Of a stretch of 64,000 nucleotides of DNA, positions 39,231 to 52,892 are shown piece after piece. The notes beneath the pieces are model-generated. The model searched no databases, was not told where the DNA came from, and saw nothing but the letters and a program-made list of their open reading frames with translations. Within the stretch, counting starts at the first letter, position 1. Every line of letters starts with the position of its first letter. Source of the DNA: Halocaridina rubra (taxonomy: Eukaryota > Arthropoda > Malacostraca > Decapoda > Atyidae); the NCBI GenBank assembly GCA_037179515.1, contig JAXCGZ010017001.1, positions 143,501 through 207,500 of the forward strand, in the 5' to 3' direction. The position numbers and the translations under genes were made by a program.

Positions 39231-39649
39231 TGCAATTAACTCCAAGTTTCAGCCATGTTTGCTCATTGATTATAAGATTGGAACTACTTGAGTGATTTTA
39301 TAAACCTTGCTTTTTTTTCTTAACCAAACGTGATGCTTTATATTGCTAAAGTCAGTAATATCATCAGCATGCATCCTCTATGCCCAGATGAACACCAGAT
39401 GTTACCTAGTTTATGGCATGAATAATAATACTGTTATTATTATTATTATTATTATTATTAGCAGTAGTAGTAGAAGTAGTGTGACAGCAAAACTTCATAA
39501 TATCCTAGAAATTTCTCTCCTTGCCTCAGCTGTTCAGTAACAATTAATGAAAATTACTGTGGTGGGGAAAGCCAGCCCGTCATTCTTTGGTTTCAATTGT
39601 TACGTCTGAAAATCAGTCCAGCTACCTGTAGGAAGTGGAATGCTGATGG

Positions 39650-39800
39650 CAGTAGGGCATTGGTTAGAGCGTCAACTAGTGAAGTGACAGAGAAGGAAGG
39701 GCATACAGCCTTAATTCCCCTTCTCCAACCTGCCAGTGTCCACCCCTATAATGGTGATTTATTGTAAAACGTAAATAGTAAGCGACAACTAGGGAATGGC
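39650..39800 (+). mobile_element. SINE-B copy, head damaged
   Basis: gcattggttagagcgtcaac resembles an A box. The body has gaagggcatacagccttaat and gtccacccctataatggtg. The B-box region is lost. Confidence 0.65.
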
Positions 39801-40290
39801 ATGAATCGCTTAGCCATGTTGTCGAGTCAAAGGAGCTTTTATAAGTTGAAGCTAGGCATAGAAAAATTTTTATTAATCAGACTATGATATTTTATTTTAT
39901 AAAATTTAATTGAAGATTGCCTGTAATACTGTAATGTACAGAGTTGTACCATTTTATATAATTTTGTTTATTTTTCTCTTCTCTGTATTCTTTTCCTTAA
40001 CAAGTGGCATTCTCTTCTTGAGCCATCTGATTTATAGGAGTCTTTGATATAATTTGGCTGAGCTTGTTGCTTGGCTTATAATGATAATGATAATAAAAAT
40101 AATTATAATGATAATATTATTTCCTCTTCCCAAGTACTAGATATATAAACCTCAGTATCTTGTATCCATGTCATACAAGGATGTACCATTGTTTCATTGG
40201 TCACTTTATAGCATGATACAGACTTAAGAGATAATTCCCTCAAAAGTTGAGAATATTAATCTGGTATATATGATACCAAGACCCTGTTAC
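39801..40290. other. AT-rich intergenic DNA, nothing recognised
   Basis: Contains a short interrupted (ATA)n tract near 40080. No gene was seen. Confidence 0.5.
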
Positions 40291-40293
40291 AGA

Positions 40294-40560
40294 CACTCCC
40301 CAACTTACAAACGAGTTAGGTTCCAGAAGTCTGTTTGTAAGTAGAATTGTTCGTAAATTGTGTTTAGATAAAAAAATACTGTACAGTACATACATATGCA
40401 GTACTGTACAGTATTTAGCTAAAGACGCTTATCTACTACATAAAACAAATTATACAGTATTAATGAATTCTAATACAGTAATAATAATGTAATAATAGAG
40501 TACAGTACACTAATACATTAATTCATGCGTAGATAATGGGTAGTTTTTATTAGTATCTGT
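40294..40560 (+). mobile_element. Left end of the cagacact transposon family
   Basis: cagacactccccaacttaca and the following acgagttaggttccagaag match the left end at 13051. The inner part runs through an AT-rich tract; no right terminus was found. Confidence 0.6.
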
Positions 40561-40614
40561 TAATGTTTATTATTCTGATGTTCCTAAGCAGGGGAGCTTC
40601 TGTGCTATACAATG

Positions 40615-40990
40615 ACAAGTCAAAGTCGCTTACACTACCACCCAGTCACGGGTGGTAAGGCATACGACTTTGACTCGTCAGGTCGTAGATTTGAGACCCA
40701 CGACAGTCTGAGGTTAGGGCATTCACTCGAGGTATTAGCTACACTGCCAAAGCCAAACTCTTTCAAAAGGTGCACCGTCGTAACCCTTACTAAAAGAAAG
40801 TCCATGACGTAAAACCGGATTAGTGTATAGTACCAAGACCAGAAAGCACTCAACTCGGGAAGCGACAAACAATTGTTCAATGCCACTGCGGAGCAATATG
40901 AAGGGCATCCAGCCTTAATTCTAAAGTTCTAATCTGTGTCCACCCTTATTAGCCTGGTGAATAACAGTGACATAAAATGTCAAAAAAAAT
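40615..40990 (+). mobile_element. SINE-like repeats (two tRNA-headed pieces)
   Basis: At 40650-40705 a tRNA-like pattern reads gggtggtaaggcatacgac with agatttgagaccc. From about 40860 a SINE-B body follows (gaagggcatccagccttaat, tgtgtccaccc, then gacataaaatgtcaaaaaa). Confidence 0.55.
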
Positions 40991-41101
40991 AGTGTACAGG
41001 ACCAAGACCATGTTGAAAGTTTCGTATTTTACGATTTAAAGTAGTTAATCTCATTTTATATATTTAGATACTTGAAAGAAATATTATTTATCACATTTAA
41101 G

Positions 41102-41103
<2 letters not shown>

Positions 41104-41184
<81 letters not shown>
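41104..41184. repeat. (TC)n microsatellite
   Basis: About 40 CT units, uninterrupted. Confidence 0.98.
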
Positions 41185-41891
<707 letters not shown>

Positions 41892-41924
41892 GTCCCCATC
41901 CCCCCTTGTAAGGGGGTGGCCAAC

Positions 41925-42100
41925 CCAAGAAACACGCATTCACCACGATCCATACATACCTCAACTACTCCTCTTAGCTCCTTAGGGATAAAGGGTTGCC
42001 ACATCATCCACAAAGTTAGCTGGCAAGGATATTCTACAGTGAGGCCTGACAGTTGCAGCTGGTTTACCCCCACCGCTTCATTATATGTCCGCTCCCCTCA
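41925..42100 (+). repeat. Interspersed repeat shared with 15340-15510
   Basis: actcctcttagctcctta, gataaagggttgc and gaggcctgacagttgcagct match, in opposite orientation, the DNA at the 3' edge of the LINE-A copy near 15340. Confidence 0.7.
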
Positions 42101-42104
42101 CACC

Positions 42105-42505
42105 TGTCCATCAGAGTTTGTTGAACTAGCAGGTGAGAGGAATCCTTTTGGCCTGTGTCACCTATGCACAATCTTCCTCCACTCATTCTTGTCTCTTGCC
42201 CTCTCTCTTCCCTGCTCCACTGCCTTTCCACGTGCATCCAATGTCCTTTTCACCCCATCCATCCATTTCACTCTAGGCCTTCCTCTTGGGCTAACTCCAA
42301 CCACTTCTGCACTCCACACTCTTCGCTATTCATTCATCACTCATCTTTTCCATGTGTTCAAATCAACTCAACACTCTCTGATCTAACCTATCCGACAGTC
42401 TTCTTTCAACACCCGTTCTCTGCTTGACATCCTCATTTTTCACTCTATCAATTCTTGATACACCAATCGTACTTCTCAAACACTTCATTTCCCTCGTTGC
42501 TTCCA
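42105..42505 (-). mobile_element. RTE-like LINE fragment, split by LINE-B
   Basis: The minus strand reads EATREMKCLRSTIGVSRIDR, then an HMEKMSDE stretch and [20 protein letters not shown] with stops, the common C-terminal segment of RTE-like LINEs. The upstream part lies at 44995-45115 (KRTYDGVIVQTALYGTGTW), beyond the LINE-B insertion. Confidence 0.75.
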
Positions 42506-42509
42506 GTAC

Positions 42510-44990
<2,481 letters not shown>

Positions 44991-44994
44991 TGGT

Positions 44995-45115
44995 AATAAC
45001 ATTCACCTTATTTATTTCATTCTCTTTTGCATTCCAAGTCCCTGTTCCATACAGTGCTGTCTGCACAATCACACCATCATATGTCCTTTTTGCATTTATT
45101 CCCAAATAATAGAGG
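44995..45115 (-). mobile_element. RTE-like LINE fragment, upstream part
   Basis: The minus strand reads KRTYDGVIVQTALYGTGTWN and continues in sense into the fragment at 42105-42505 once LINE-B is removed. Confidence 0.7.
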
Positions 45116-45116
45116 T

Positions 45117-45194
45117 CATAGTTTGAAGCTTTGTAAGAAAACTTCTTTGCAGGATGTAAGGAAATACTTTTTCAGTGTAAGAGTAGTTGATAAT
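45117..45194 (+). mobile_element. LINE-B post-RT fragment, left of LINE-C
   Basis: Matches the HSLKLRKKTCLQDVRKYFFS region and stops at gttgataat. The remainder (aattggaattcgctaagc onwards) is at 52175-52275, so LINE-C inserted here. Confidence 0.85.
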
Positions 45195-45211
45195 GGTTCT
45201 TAAGAAAAATA

Positions 45212-45919
45212 ATGGTTCTTAAGAAAAATGATACTTTTAGACTACAGGTTGCTAATTCATTTAGGTCACTTAGAGATGAATGTGACAGTGGCGGCAGCAA
45301 TTCTTCAGGAACCATAGAGTCAGATAGGTGTACTAGCGATCGTAAAAATGGAAGTGGGAAAAGCTCTCAGGTCAAGAGCCTAGGTAAGTCTCCAAAGGTC
45401 GGAGTAACCCATCCTCCGGATAAGTCTCGTTCTTTGGTAATTGTAGGGGATTCACTATGCAGATATGTAGACAGAAAACTCAGGCATAGAGTTAGAGGAA
45501 AATATTTTTTCCCTGGAGCAGGTATGAAGAAGGTGGGTGAGTCAATAAATAGCTGGATTGAGAAAAAAGATGTTGTTTGTTTGATAGCTGGGGGAAATGA
45601 CGTGCAGGATGGTAGAAGTGAAGAGCTGATTAGGTTGTATAGACAAGCCCTGGATAAGATTAGGAAAAGGGGTGCAGTTCCTGTGATGTGTGGTATTCTC
45701 CCTAGGCTTAGCCAAAGTTCAGAGTGGTGGTCTCGAGCTATAGGAGTAAATGCTAGGATGAAAGTCTTCTGTCGGGAGAATAATATAGGTTTTATAGACG
45801 GGTGGGATCACTTCACTAGTCGTAAGCATATGTATGCAAGGGATGGAGTGCATCTTTCTAATTCAGGTGTCTCGGTATTGGCTGGTATGATAGACAGAGA
45901 GGTAGGGGGGTTTTGTTAG
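45212..45919 (+). CDS. LINE-C ORF1 with SGNH/GDSL-type esterase domain
   Basis: 235 codons. Residues 1-70 are Ser/Lys-rich with no zinc knuckle. The C-terminal part has the hydrolase blocks in order: SLVIVGDSLCRYVD (block I GDS, Ser nucleophile), CLIAGGNDVQDG (GxND block, oxyanion Asn) and YARDGVHLSNSG (DxxH, catalytic Asp and His). Esterase domains in ORF1 are established for CR1/L2-type LINEs, where they may help membrane or RNP interactions; the substrate is unknown. ORF2 follows directly, overlapping the stop in another frame. All catalytic positions look intact. Confidence 0.85.
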   Translation: MVLKKNDTFRLQVANSFRSLRDECDSGGSNSSGTIESDRCTSDRKNGSGKSSQVKSLGKSPKVGVTHPPDKSRSLVIVGDSLCRYVDRKLRHRVRGKYFFPGAGMKKVGESINSWIEKKDVVCLIAGGNDVQDGRSEELIRLYRQALDKIRKRGAVPVMCGILPRLSQSSEWWSRAIGVNARMKVFCRENNIGFIDGWDHFTSRKHMYARDGVHLSNSGVSVLAGMIDREVGGFC

Positions 45920-48011
45920 ACACAAATAATGAAATGATTAATACTTGTGCAGAGAAATTAGTCAGTAAGGGTTCAGTAAATAGTGGGTCAAATAACTGGG
46001 AGTCTAAGGATAAGAACCATTTGTTACATAGAACAAATATTAACAAAAAGAATAGCCACAAGAAGGGTGAAGCTAGAGAAAGTTTAAAAGTATATTATAC
46101 AAATAGCCGTAGTTTAGGTAACAAGATAGAAGAACTGAGAGCCATAGTATGTAGTGAGAGACCGGATATAATATGCATTAGTGAAAGTTGGATTAAATTA
46201 GAAAGCAAACACCTTAAAGCTGAGTACATAATTACAGGATATAAACTTTATAATGCTGATCGTAGTGCAGATAAAAGAGGGGGAGGGGTAATTATGTATA
46301 TTAAAGATAGCCTCAGAAGCTGCATTAAGTCTGGAATTAAGACAAATCTAAATTCAGAAACCTTATGGGTTGAAATTAAAAATAATATAGAAAGTCTAGT
46401 TGTAGGAGTAGTCTACAGACCACCTGATCTAGATAATATAGAGTCGCAAGTTATATACGATGAAATTTCTAAAGTGAGCAGGTCAAATAGAGTTTGCATT
46501 GTAGGCGATTTTAATTTTAGACATATTAACTGGGAAACCATAACAGGTGATAGTAGCTCTAAGGAGTTTTTGGAAGTAGTACAAGACAATTTCCTTTCTC
46601 AGCATGTACATGAAGCAACACGGGGGGTGAATACACTAGATTTAGTTCTTAGTAATAGAGAGAATATGGTTACAAATTTAGAAGTTGGTGAAAAATTGGG
46701 CAACAGTGACCATGATTCCATTAGATTTAACATAATTTTCAAGGAAACTATAAAGGAAAATAAGAATATTGTTCCAAACTTTAGAGCAGGAGATTTTGAG
46801 GGCTTAAAAACTAAATTATCTAATGAGGTATGGGAAGGGATTTCTGGGGTACAGATGTGGGTAGTTAATCCAGCAGGTCAGGTCGCAGGTAGCGAATTAC
46901 CCCGAAATTTGGGTACCACATGCCAAGGATTATCACAAGATAAGATCAATACATTAAATTCTCTCACAGGAAAGAACAGCAGCCCGTCAGTTAATATAAA
47001 TTTGGATGAGGAATATAACAATTTTGTCATGACTCTTAAGAATAGTCAGAGAGACTATATTCCCATGAAACATTGCAGATCAAGAAAAAATGACCCTAAA
47101 TGGATGAACAATAGAATAAAGAATCTTATAGGTATTAAAAGAGGAATATACAGGAAACTAAAAAGAGGTGAAGAGCAGGTGAGGCAGCAATATATACAGT
47201 TAAACAGGGAAGTTAAAAAGATAGTTAGAGAGTCGAAAAGAAAATACGAAGTTAGAATAGCAGGAGAAGCTAAAGAAAATCCTAAAGGGTTTTATCAACA
47301 TTATCAAACAAAATTTAAGGAAAAAGTCGGACCAATTGAAGTAGCCAATGGCCATATCACAGATGACGATAAAGTGATGTGTACATGTTTAAATGATTAT
47401 TTCTTATCTGTATTTACAAATGAAAACTTGGAAAATATTCCGGAAGTAGAATCCATTTACAGAGACAGTCCCGATAATATACTTAGTTCAATAAATATTA
47501 CGAGAGAGGAGGTAATAAAAGAAATAGATAAATTAAAGGCTCATAAATCTCCGGGACCTGATGGAATATATGCTAGAATATTAAAGGAATGCAAGGAAGA
47601 GCTTAGTTGTCCTCTAACTGCATTATTTAATAATTCAATAAAATTAGGATCGGTACCCATGGAGTGGAAATTGGCAGATGTGGTACCAATATTTAAAAAA
47701 GGAGAACGTGTTAAAAAGAATAATTATAGGCCGGTAAGTTTAACGTCAACAGTGGGTAAGATTCTAGAATCCATAATTGCAAATAAAATAAGGGCACATC
47801 TAGAATTACACAGACTGATAAAACTTTCACAACACGGGTTTCTTAAGGGTTTTTCGTGCCTTACAAACTTACTGTCTTTTTATTCAGAAGTTTACGAGGC
47901 AGTAGATTGTGGCAAAGAATATGATACAATATATCTAGATTTTAGCAAAGCTTTTGATAGAGTTCCTCACAAAAGATTAGTTAAAAAGCTGGAAGCTCAT
48001 GGTATAGGAGG
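45913..48011 (+). CDS. LINE-C ORF2, first part: APE endonuclease and RT fingers
   Basis: About 700 codons up to the LINE-D insertion. The endonuclease has KVYYTNSRSLGNKIEEL, ICISESWI (metal-binding Glu), VGVVYRPP, CIVGDFNFRHINW and LGNSDHDSIRF (catalytic His). A basic linker follows, then RT motifs HKSPGPDGIYARIL, FKKGERVKKNNYRPVSL, QHGFLKGFSC and YLDFSKAFDRVPHKRLV (motif A). The first ATG is at 45934; coding upstream overlaps the ORF1 stop, so reinitiation is likely. The final residues GGCCCFVVV come from the inserted LINE-D tail. Confidence 0.9.
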
Positions 48012-51004
48012 ATGTTGTTGTTTTGTTGTTGTTTGAGGTTAAAGCCAACCTTGTGTTGGCACGGGCCCTTGTTCAAAGAACGGCCCGTAGGTTAGAGGTT
48101 ATACCTCTTGGTTTGTTTTATCACCTTGGTGGTTCGAAAGTTTCCAAGGTGGTGAGATGTGTTTCTATGTTGTCAAGTATTTCCTTAACAATTTTCGCTG
48201 CATGAACTGTCGCATTGGTGTGTTGCGGTTCCATGTTTAATCCGTTCCTTAAGCTGTTTGTCTTTGGACATTCTAAAAGATAATGCAGCAGGGCCTTATC
48301 AGTTATCATTTGACAGTGTGCACACTCTTTTCTGGGGTTCACAATGATTTCCCAGCAGCATTTGTAGCCTAGCCTGAGTCTAGCTATCATGACAGCCAGA
48401 CTCCTTGGGGTGTATTTGGATACCGGTGGGGGCTCTAGCTTTGTTGCTTCCCTGTACCACGTGGCGGAGTAGGAGCCTCTGTTGACCCAGTAGCTGTGGT
48501 TTTCCTGCTTTGATCTCTGTAGTGCCTGCTTGGTTTTTGATTTGTATTGTTGAAGACTGGGTTGTATAGATTGCTGTATGCTGTGGCATAAGACGGCATC
48601 CTTGGCAAGTTGATCAGCCTTGTCATTTCCAGGGATGTTGATATGGCTGGGTATCCAGTTGATGGTTACTGGTCTTCCTTGTTCTTGATGTTGCACTAGC
48701 AGTGTTTGGACCGTGCTGATTAGGTTGATGTTTTCTTTGATCTTCTGCTGCTGTAGTGCTTGGACAGAGGAGAGTGAGTCGGTGTGTATCGTAACAGGTC
48801 CTTGTCCTTTTTCAATTGAGTTGTGCAGAGCCATTTTGATGGCAAATAACTCAGTTTGCAGAGTGGAGCAGGAGTCTGAAAGTCTCCAGGAGGCTGTAAA
48901 ATTCTCCGAGTAGACTGCCGCTCCAGTTGCAGGGATACCAGCATTGACAGTACCATCTGTGTAATAGGAGACGCCTTCTTCTTGGTTGGTTTCAGCGATG
49001 GCAGCTAGAGCTGCTTCATGCAGTTGTATCTTTGAATAGGCTTTCTTACTATCAGGAAGACTAGTGGTGTTGAATTTTGCAGGGTGTGCTCTCCATGGGA
49101 CTAGTGGCTTGTAGTTGGTGCAAGGCTTGTCTAAGTTTATTCTTGTCAGTTCAGATGCCATGTTGCATTTGTGAATATTTTTCAGAAGGTGGCCGGCATA
49201 GCTGTTTGGGATGGGGAGGTCAGGATGTTTGTTGAGGGCATCTTTCAGCCTTGTTTGCGTGTGGGATTTCCTTTCGGATAGCAGAGCCTTTGTTATGGAG
49301 TTTGTGTTGGAAACGTTTATCCAGCTAATTAAGGGAGGTAGATTTGTTTCCATTTGTAGGTTGCATATCCTGGTCCACATAGGAGCCCCCAGCATGTAAC
49401 GCATGGCGTTGTTCTGGATCACTTCAATGGTGGAGATTTGTTGTGCATTGAGGTTGGCTAGGGTTGGGGCGCTGTAGGTAATCAGGGATCTAATGGTGGC
49501 TGTATAAAATTTCCTTAGGACCTGAATACCTGCTCCTTCTTGGAGAGATGTCATATATCTCATAGGGGTTAGTCTGCTGTGAGCTCTTTCTCTGAGATAT
49601 ATGATCTGAGGTTTGAAGGTGAGATGCCTGTCTATGTAAACTCCTAGATACATGAATGTATCCACCCACTCTATGTTTCCATTGTCTAGGGTGATCGGGG
49701 CTAGTGGTACTGGAGTTTTTATGGCCATAGCTTTTGTTTTGTTTCCGTTGATTTTGAGCCCCAGCTCCTTGCTTTTCTGATGGAATAGGTTTACTGCTTT
49801 TTGAGCGCTGGCTAATCTATTGCCTCCTCTGCTGATGAAGACTACATCGTCGGCATAGATGAAGATGTCTACTCCTTGGGGTAGTTGAAGTTGAAAGAAG
49901 TTCTCCATCAGTACATTGAAAAGCAGTGGACTGAGGATGCCTCCTTGTGGGGTACCATTTTCTAATTTCTTGTAAGTTGATAGATGCCTTTGGAATTTTA
50001 CTCTAGCCTCTCTGTTTCTGACATGGTTTGAGACCCAACTTAGTAGATGTCCCTTAACTCCCTTTTTTGCTAGGGAGCTCAGGATGGCTGCAGGATTAGC
50101 CAGTTCAAAAGCCTTCTCAAGATCTAAGAAGACTACGACTGCGGCCTTGTTGTTAATGCAGCTGAGGACATCCATGATACACTGTGTGGTGCCTACATTA
50201 TCTCTGTAGGCATACAAGTGAGGGTGTAAGGGGCCTATTTTGAATTTTAATCTTTTGAGCACCATTTTTTCTGCTGTTTTTTCCAAACAGCTTAGTAGCG
50301 AAATGGGTCGTGGATTCGTTGGGTCTTTGGGTTTTGGGATAGGCTGAATATCTTGTTGACTCCAGATTTTTGGCCACATCCTTAATAAGTAAGTGCTGTT
50401 TGTCAGATGGAGGTAGGCGGCTTCACCTGCAGTGCCCATGTTGTTGATCATTGAGTAGGTGATGCCGTCTGCACCAGGGGCAGTGTCTTTCCCTCTATGT
50501 TTGGTGTTCCTGAGTTCTTGAGAGGTGAATGGTGCATCTGTCTCATCTTCTTGATCGCAGGCATGATTTATGATGTCCCATCTTTGTAGCCTTAGGTCAT
50601 TTTGGATTCTAATTGTACTTGGTGGAAGTTGTTGGGTTGCTGAGCGGCTGGAAAACGTGTCTGCAAGTCTTTCTGCTTCCTCCATTGGTTTTGGATGCGT
50701 GGGTATTTTGGTTGATTTTTTTCCGGACACTCTCCTGAGCATTTGCCATAGCTCTGTGAGGTTGGTGTGCTGGTTTAGGTTGGCACACCATTCAAGCCAT
50801 TTGTCAGTCCGGATTTTTGAGACAGTCTTGTGGGTGTCTGTGACCACTTCCCGAAGTACTGCTCTATTAGCATCTGTGGGTCTTTTCCTATATAGCTTCC
50901 TGACCCTATTTAATCTTTGGTTGGCCTCTTTCACTTCTTGACAGTAGTACCATGCATCTTTATATTCCCTTTTTGGTGGTTTGTGTTTTGGTATGGCATC
51001 ATCA
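48012..51004 (-). mobile_element. LINE-D: I/Nimb-like LINE with RNase H, inserted in LINE-C
   Basis: Flanked by the 9-bp target duplication tataggagg (48003-48011 and 51005-51013). The 3' end on the minus strand carries a caaacaacaacaaaacaac tail. It lacks ORF1 and the endonuclease, so it is 5'-truncated. Its single long frame has no stop. The perfect duplication and intact frame suggest very recent integration, supplied in trans or followed by little decay. Confidence 0.93.
48121..50934 (-). CDS. LINE-D ORF2 portion: reverse transcriptase plus RNase H, 937 codons
   Basis: The RT has KDTAPGADGITYSMI, NPRPISLLSCLEKTAEKMV, VVFLDLEKAFELANP (motif A), NGTPQGGILSPLLFNVL (B) and IFIYADDVVFIS (C, YADD). 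A C-terminal RNase H has the four acidic residues in SYYTDGTVN, LQTELFAIKMA, TIHTDSLSSVQ and GNDKADQLAKDA. It ends with a Cys/His knuckle, CAHCQ followed by HYLLECP. RT plus RNase H in one ORF marks the I group of LINEs (I, Nimb, Ingi and relatives). The N-terminal endonuclease is missing. Start assignment is arbitrary: it is the first ATG of a truncated frame. Confidence 0.92.
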   Translation of the reverse strand: MKEANQRLNRVRKLYRKRPTDANRAVLREVVTDTHKTVSKIRTDKWLEWCANLNQHTNLTELWQMLRRVSGKKSTKIPTHPKPMEEAERLADTFSSRSATQQLPPSTIRIQNDLRLQRWDIINHACDQEDETDAPFTSQELRNTKHRGKDTAPGADGITYSMINNMGTAGEAAYLHLTNSTYLLRMWPKIWSQQDIQPIPKPKDPTNPRPISLLSCLEKTAEKMVLKRLKFKIGPLHPHLYAYRDNVGTTQCIMDVLSCINNKAAVVVFLDLEKAFELANPAAILSSLAKKGVKGHLLSWVSNHVRNREARVKFQRHLSTYKKLENGTPQGGILSPLLFNVLMENFFQLQLPQGVDIFIYADDVVFISRGGNRLASAQKAVNLFHQKSKELGLKINGNKTKAMAIKTPVPLAPITLDNGNIEWVDTFMYLGVYIDRHLTFKPQIIYLRERAHSRLTPMRYMTSLQEGAGIQVLRKFYTATIRSLITYSAPTLANLNAQQISTIEVIQNNAMRYMLGAPMWTRICNLQMETNLPPLISWINVSNTNSITKALLSERKSHTQTRLKDALNKHPDLPIPNSYAGHLLKNIHKCNMASELTRINLDKPCTNYKPLVPWRAHPAKFNTTSLPDSKKAYSKIQLHEAALAAIAETNQEEGVSYYTDGTVNAGIPATGAAVYSENFTASWRLSDSCSTLQTELFAIKMALHNSIEKGQGPVTIHTDSLSSVQALQQQKIKENINLISTVQTLLVQHQEQGRPVTINWIPSHINIPGNDKADQLAKDAVLCHSIQQSIQPSLQQYKSKTKQALQRSKQENHSYWVNRGSYSATWYREATKLEPPPVSKYTPRSLAVMIARLRLGYKCCWEIIVNPRKECAHCQMITDKALLHYLLECPKTNSLRNGLNMEPQHTNATVHAAKIVKEILDNIETHLTTLETFEPPR

Positions 51005-51013
51005 TATAGGAGG

Positions 51014-52007
51014 AGCTGTGCTCAGATGGATCAAACAATGGTTAAAAGACAGAAAACAGAGGGTTTGCATAAATGGAGAGAAATCAGAGTGGGGCTCGGT
51101 TACAAGCGGGGTACCACAAGGCTCGGTACTGGGTCCTCTATTATTCATCGTATATCTAAATGATCTGGATTCGGATATCAGTAGTAACCTAAGTAAATTC
51201 GCAGACGACACTAAAATAGGTAGAACTATAAATGGAAAAGAAGACATTCATGCTTTACAGGAAGATCTAAATAGATTATCTGAATGGTCGGACAAATGGC
51301 AAATGGAATTTAATGTTGAAAAATGTAAAGTAGTTAAAATGGGTACTATAAAAGACAATACTAGTTATAAGCTAAATAACCATGAAATCATGAGTTCTCA
51401 GTGTGAAAGGGATTTGGGAGTTCTTGTGAGTAGTAGTCTTAAGCCAAGAGAGCAATGCACAGCAGTCAGAAATAAAGCAAACAGAATTTTAGGATTTATC
51501 TCAAGAAGCGTCAGCAACAGGACGGAAAAAGTTATTTTGCAGCTCTATCTTGCATTAGTTAGGCCCCATTTAGATTATGCTGTGCAATTCTGGTCACCCT
51601 ATTATAGAATGGAAATTGAATCCTTGGAGAGAGTGCAACGAAGAATGACCAAGATGATACACAATATCAGAAATCTACCATATGAGGACAGATTAAAAAA
51701 ACTTAATCTACATTCTCTAGAGAGGCGAAGAGTTAGGGGGGATATGATTGAAGTGTATAAATGGTTTAAAGGGATTAACAAGGGAGATATTAATAAAGTT
51801 TTAAAAATTCATGATCAAACCAGAACTCGTAATAATGGATTTAAGCTTGATAAATTTAGGTTCAGAAGGGAAATTGGTAAAAATTGGTTTGGTAATAGAG
51901 TAGCTGATGCATGGAACAAGCTTCCTAGTATGATAGTAAATGCCAATACCTTAGACACCTTCAAATGTAGATTAGATAGACATATGACAGAGGTAGGGTG
52001 GTTATGA
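51014..52007 (+). CDS. LINE-C ORF2, second part: RT palm, thumb and C-terminal region
   Basis: After the duplicated tataggagg the frame resumes at AVLRWIKQWLKDRKQR. RT motif B SGVPQGSVLGPLLFIVYLND, motif C LSKFADDTKIG, DLGVLVSSSLK and the CR1-type post-RT region follow (ALVRPHLDYAVQFWSPYY, ERRRVRGDMIEVYKWFKG, VADAWNKLPSMIVN). No stop interrupts it before 52005. Joined to the first part across the LINE-D insertion, it would complete the ORF in one frame, so before LINE-D arrived this copy was probably coding-competent apart from any 5' loss. Confidence 0.9.
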
Positions 52008-52174
52008 ATAGGTTAGTGCTTATTAGAAAAATCATAAAAAGAAAAACAGAATAAATAAGTAGAGTAGAATAGAATAGGTTAGACATGCTGAAAATACAAT
52101 TCAAAAATGGAGCTGCCTCATGTGTGCCAGTAGGCATGTTGCAGTGTCCTCTATTCTTATGTTCTTATGTTCTT

Positions 52175-52275
52175 ATAATTGGAATTCGCTAAGCGAGGAG
52201 GTAGTTAATGCTATCTCAATCCATAGTTTTAAGGACAGGTATGATAAGTATCACTAAGTATAAAGTGGAACCGAT
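52175..52275 (+). mobile_element. LINE-B post-RT fragment, right of LINE-C
   Basis: Continues the LINE-B broken at 45194 (NWNSLSEEVVNAISIHSFKD) to its ORF end and early 3' UTR, where LINE-A on the opposite strand begins. Confidence 0.85.
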
Positions 52276-52880
52276 GAGGTAAGCTCAAAGTGCCAAAGGC
52301 GGCAATGAGTAGGAGGGACTGGTAGAGGGGGAGCAAAACTTGACGAGATTGAGATCACAGAGTGGTCAATTTACCAAGAGGGGAAAGCACAGAATAAGAG
52401 TAGTTTGAAGGGTTAGAAGTAATAAATAGGTCAAGAGTGTTTGCTGCATGGTCGTGTCGATCAGGAACGCGAGTAAGATGTTTGATAATTTGCTCCAGAT
52501 TGTGAGTAATAAAGAAAGCAAGGGCCTCACGTCCTTCCACATCAGTGTGAGAAGAATGAAGCCACTTACTGCGGTGTACACTGAACTCTCCAATGTAAAG
52601 AACTTCAGCATGTGGGTGAGAAGATAGCAAGGCCTCATGGCACGAGGACAAGTATTCAAAGAAAGACACAAAGTCAGTGGAGTTTGGAGAACAGTAGCAG
52701 AAGCAAAGGAAAATAGCGGTAGTTGAGAGATAGATTTTTAGCCAGTGAACTTCAATGTATAATGATAAATGTAGGTTTGGAGGAGGAAAATCGCTGAGAA
52801 ACAAGATATCTCGGCACACTAAAAAACTGCCGGCCAGAGACAGGGTTTCACATATGAGCACAGAAAAGAAAACTTATTGA
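52276..52880 (-). mobile_element. LINE-A endonuclease fragment
   Basis: The minus strand (52861-52355) reads FLCFCYCSPNSTDFVSFFEY, VLYIGEFSVHRSKW and LGKLTTL. The catalytic GDFNVH motif has decayed to GEFSVH and the SDH motif is broken by a frameshift near 52370. No RT is present. Confidence 0.82.
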
Positions 52881-52892
52881 GACTTATGGGGT

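Larger units (their letters stand above)
45195..52174 (+). mobile_element. LINE-C: CR1-like LINE with esterase ORF1 (split by LINE-D)
   Basis: Inserted into a LINE-B with a probable 5-bp duplication (ataat, 45190-45194 and 52175-52179). It carries ORF1, the endonuclease-RT ORF2 and a 3' tail of three gttcttat units (52158-52176), like the short 3' terminal repeats of CR1 elements. LINE-D interrupts it at 48012-51004; removing that leaves about 3.98 kb. Only 17 bp precede ORF1, so the 5' end is probably truncated. Frames are remarkably intact, indicating a young insertion. Confidence 0.9.

Noticed and set aside
45212..48036. Host esterase gene next to a reverse transcriptase as a new defence or RT system
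   Set aside because: The order esterase ORF1, then APE-RT ORF2, then 3' tail repeat, with a target duplication, is that of a CR1-type LINE.
48713..50941. Several + strand frames of 60-120 codons
   Set aside because: They are shadows of the 937-codon minus-strand LINE-D frame.
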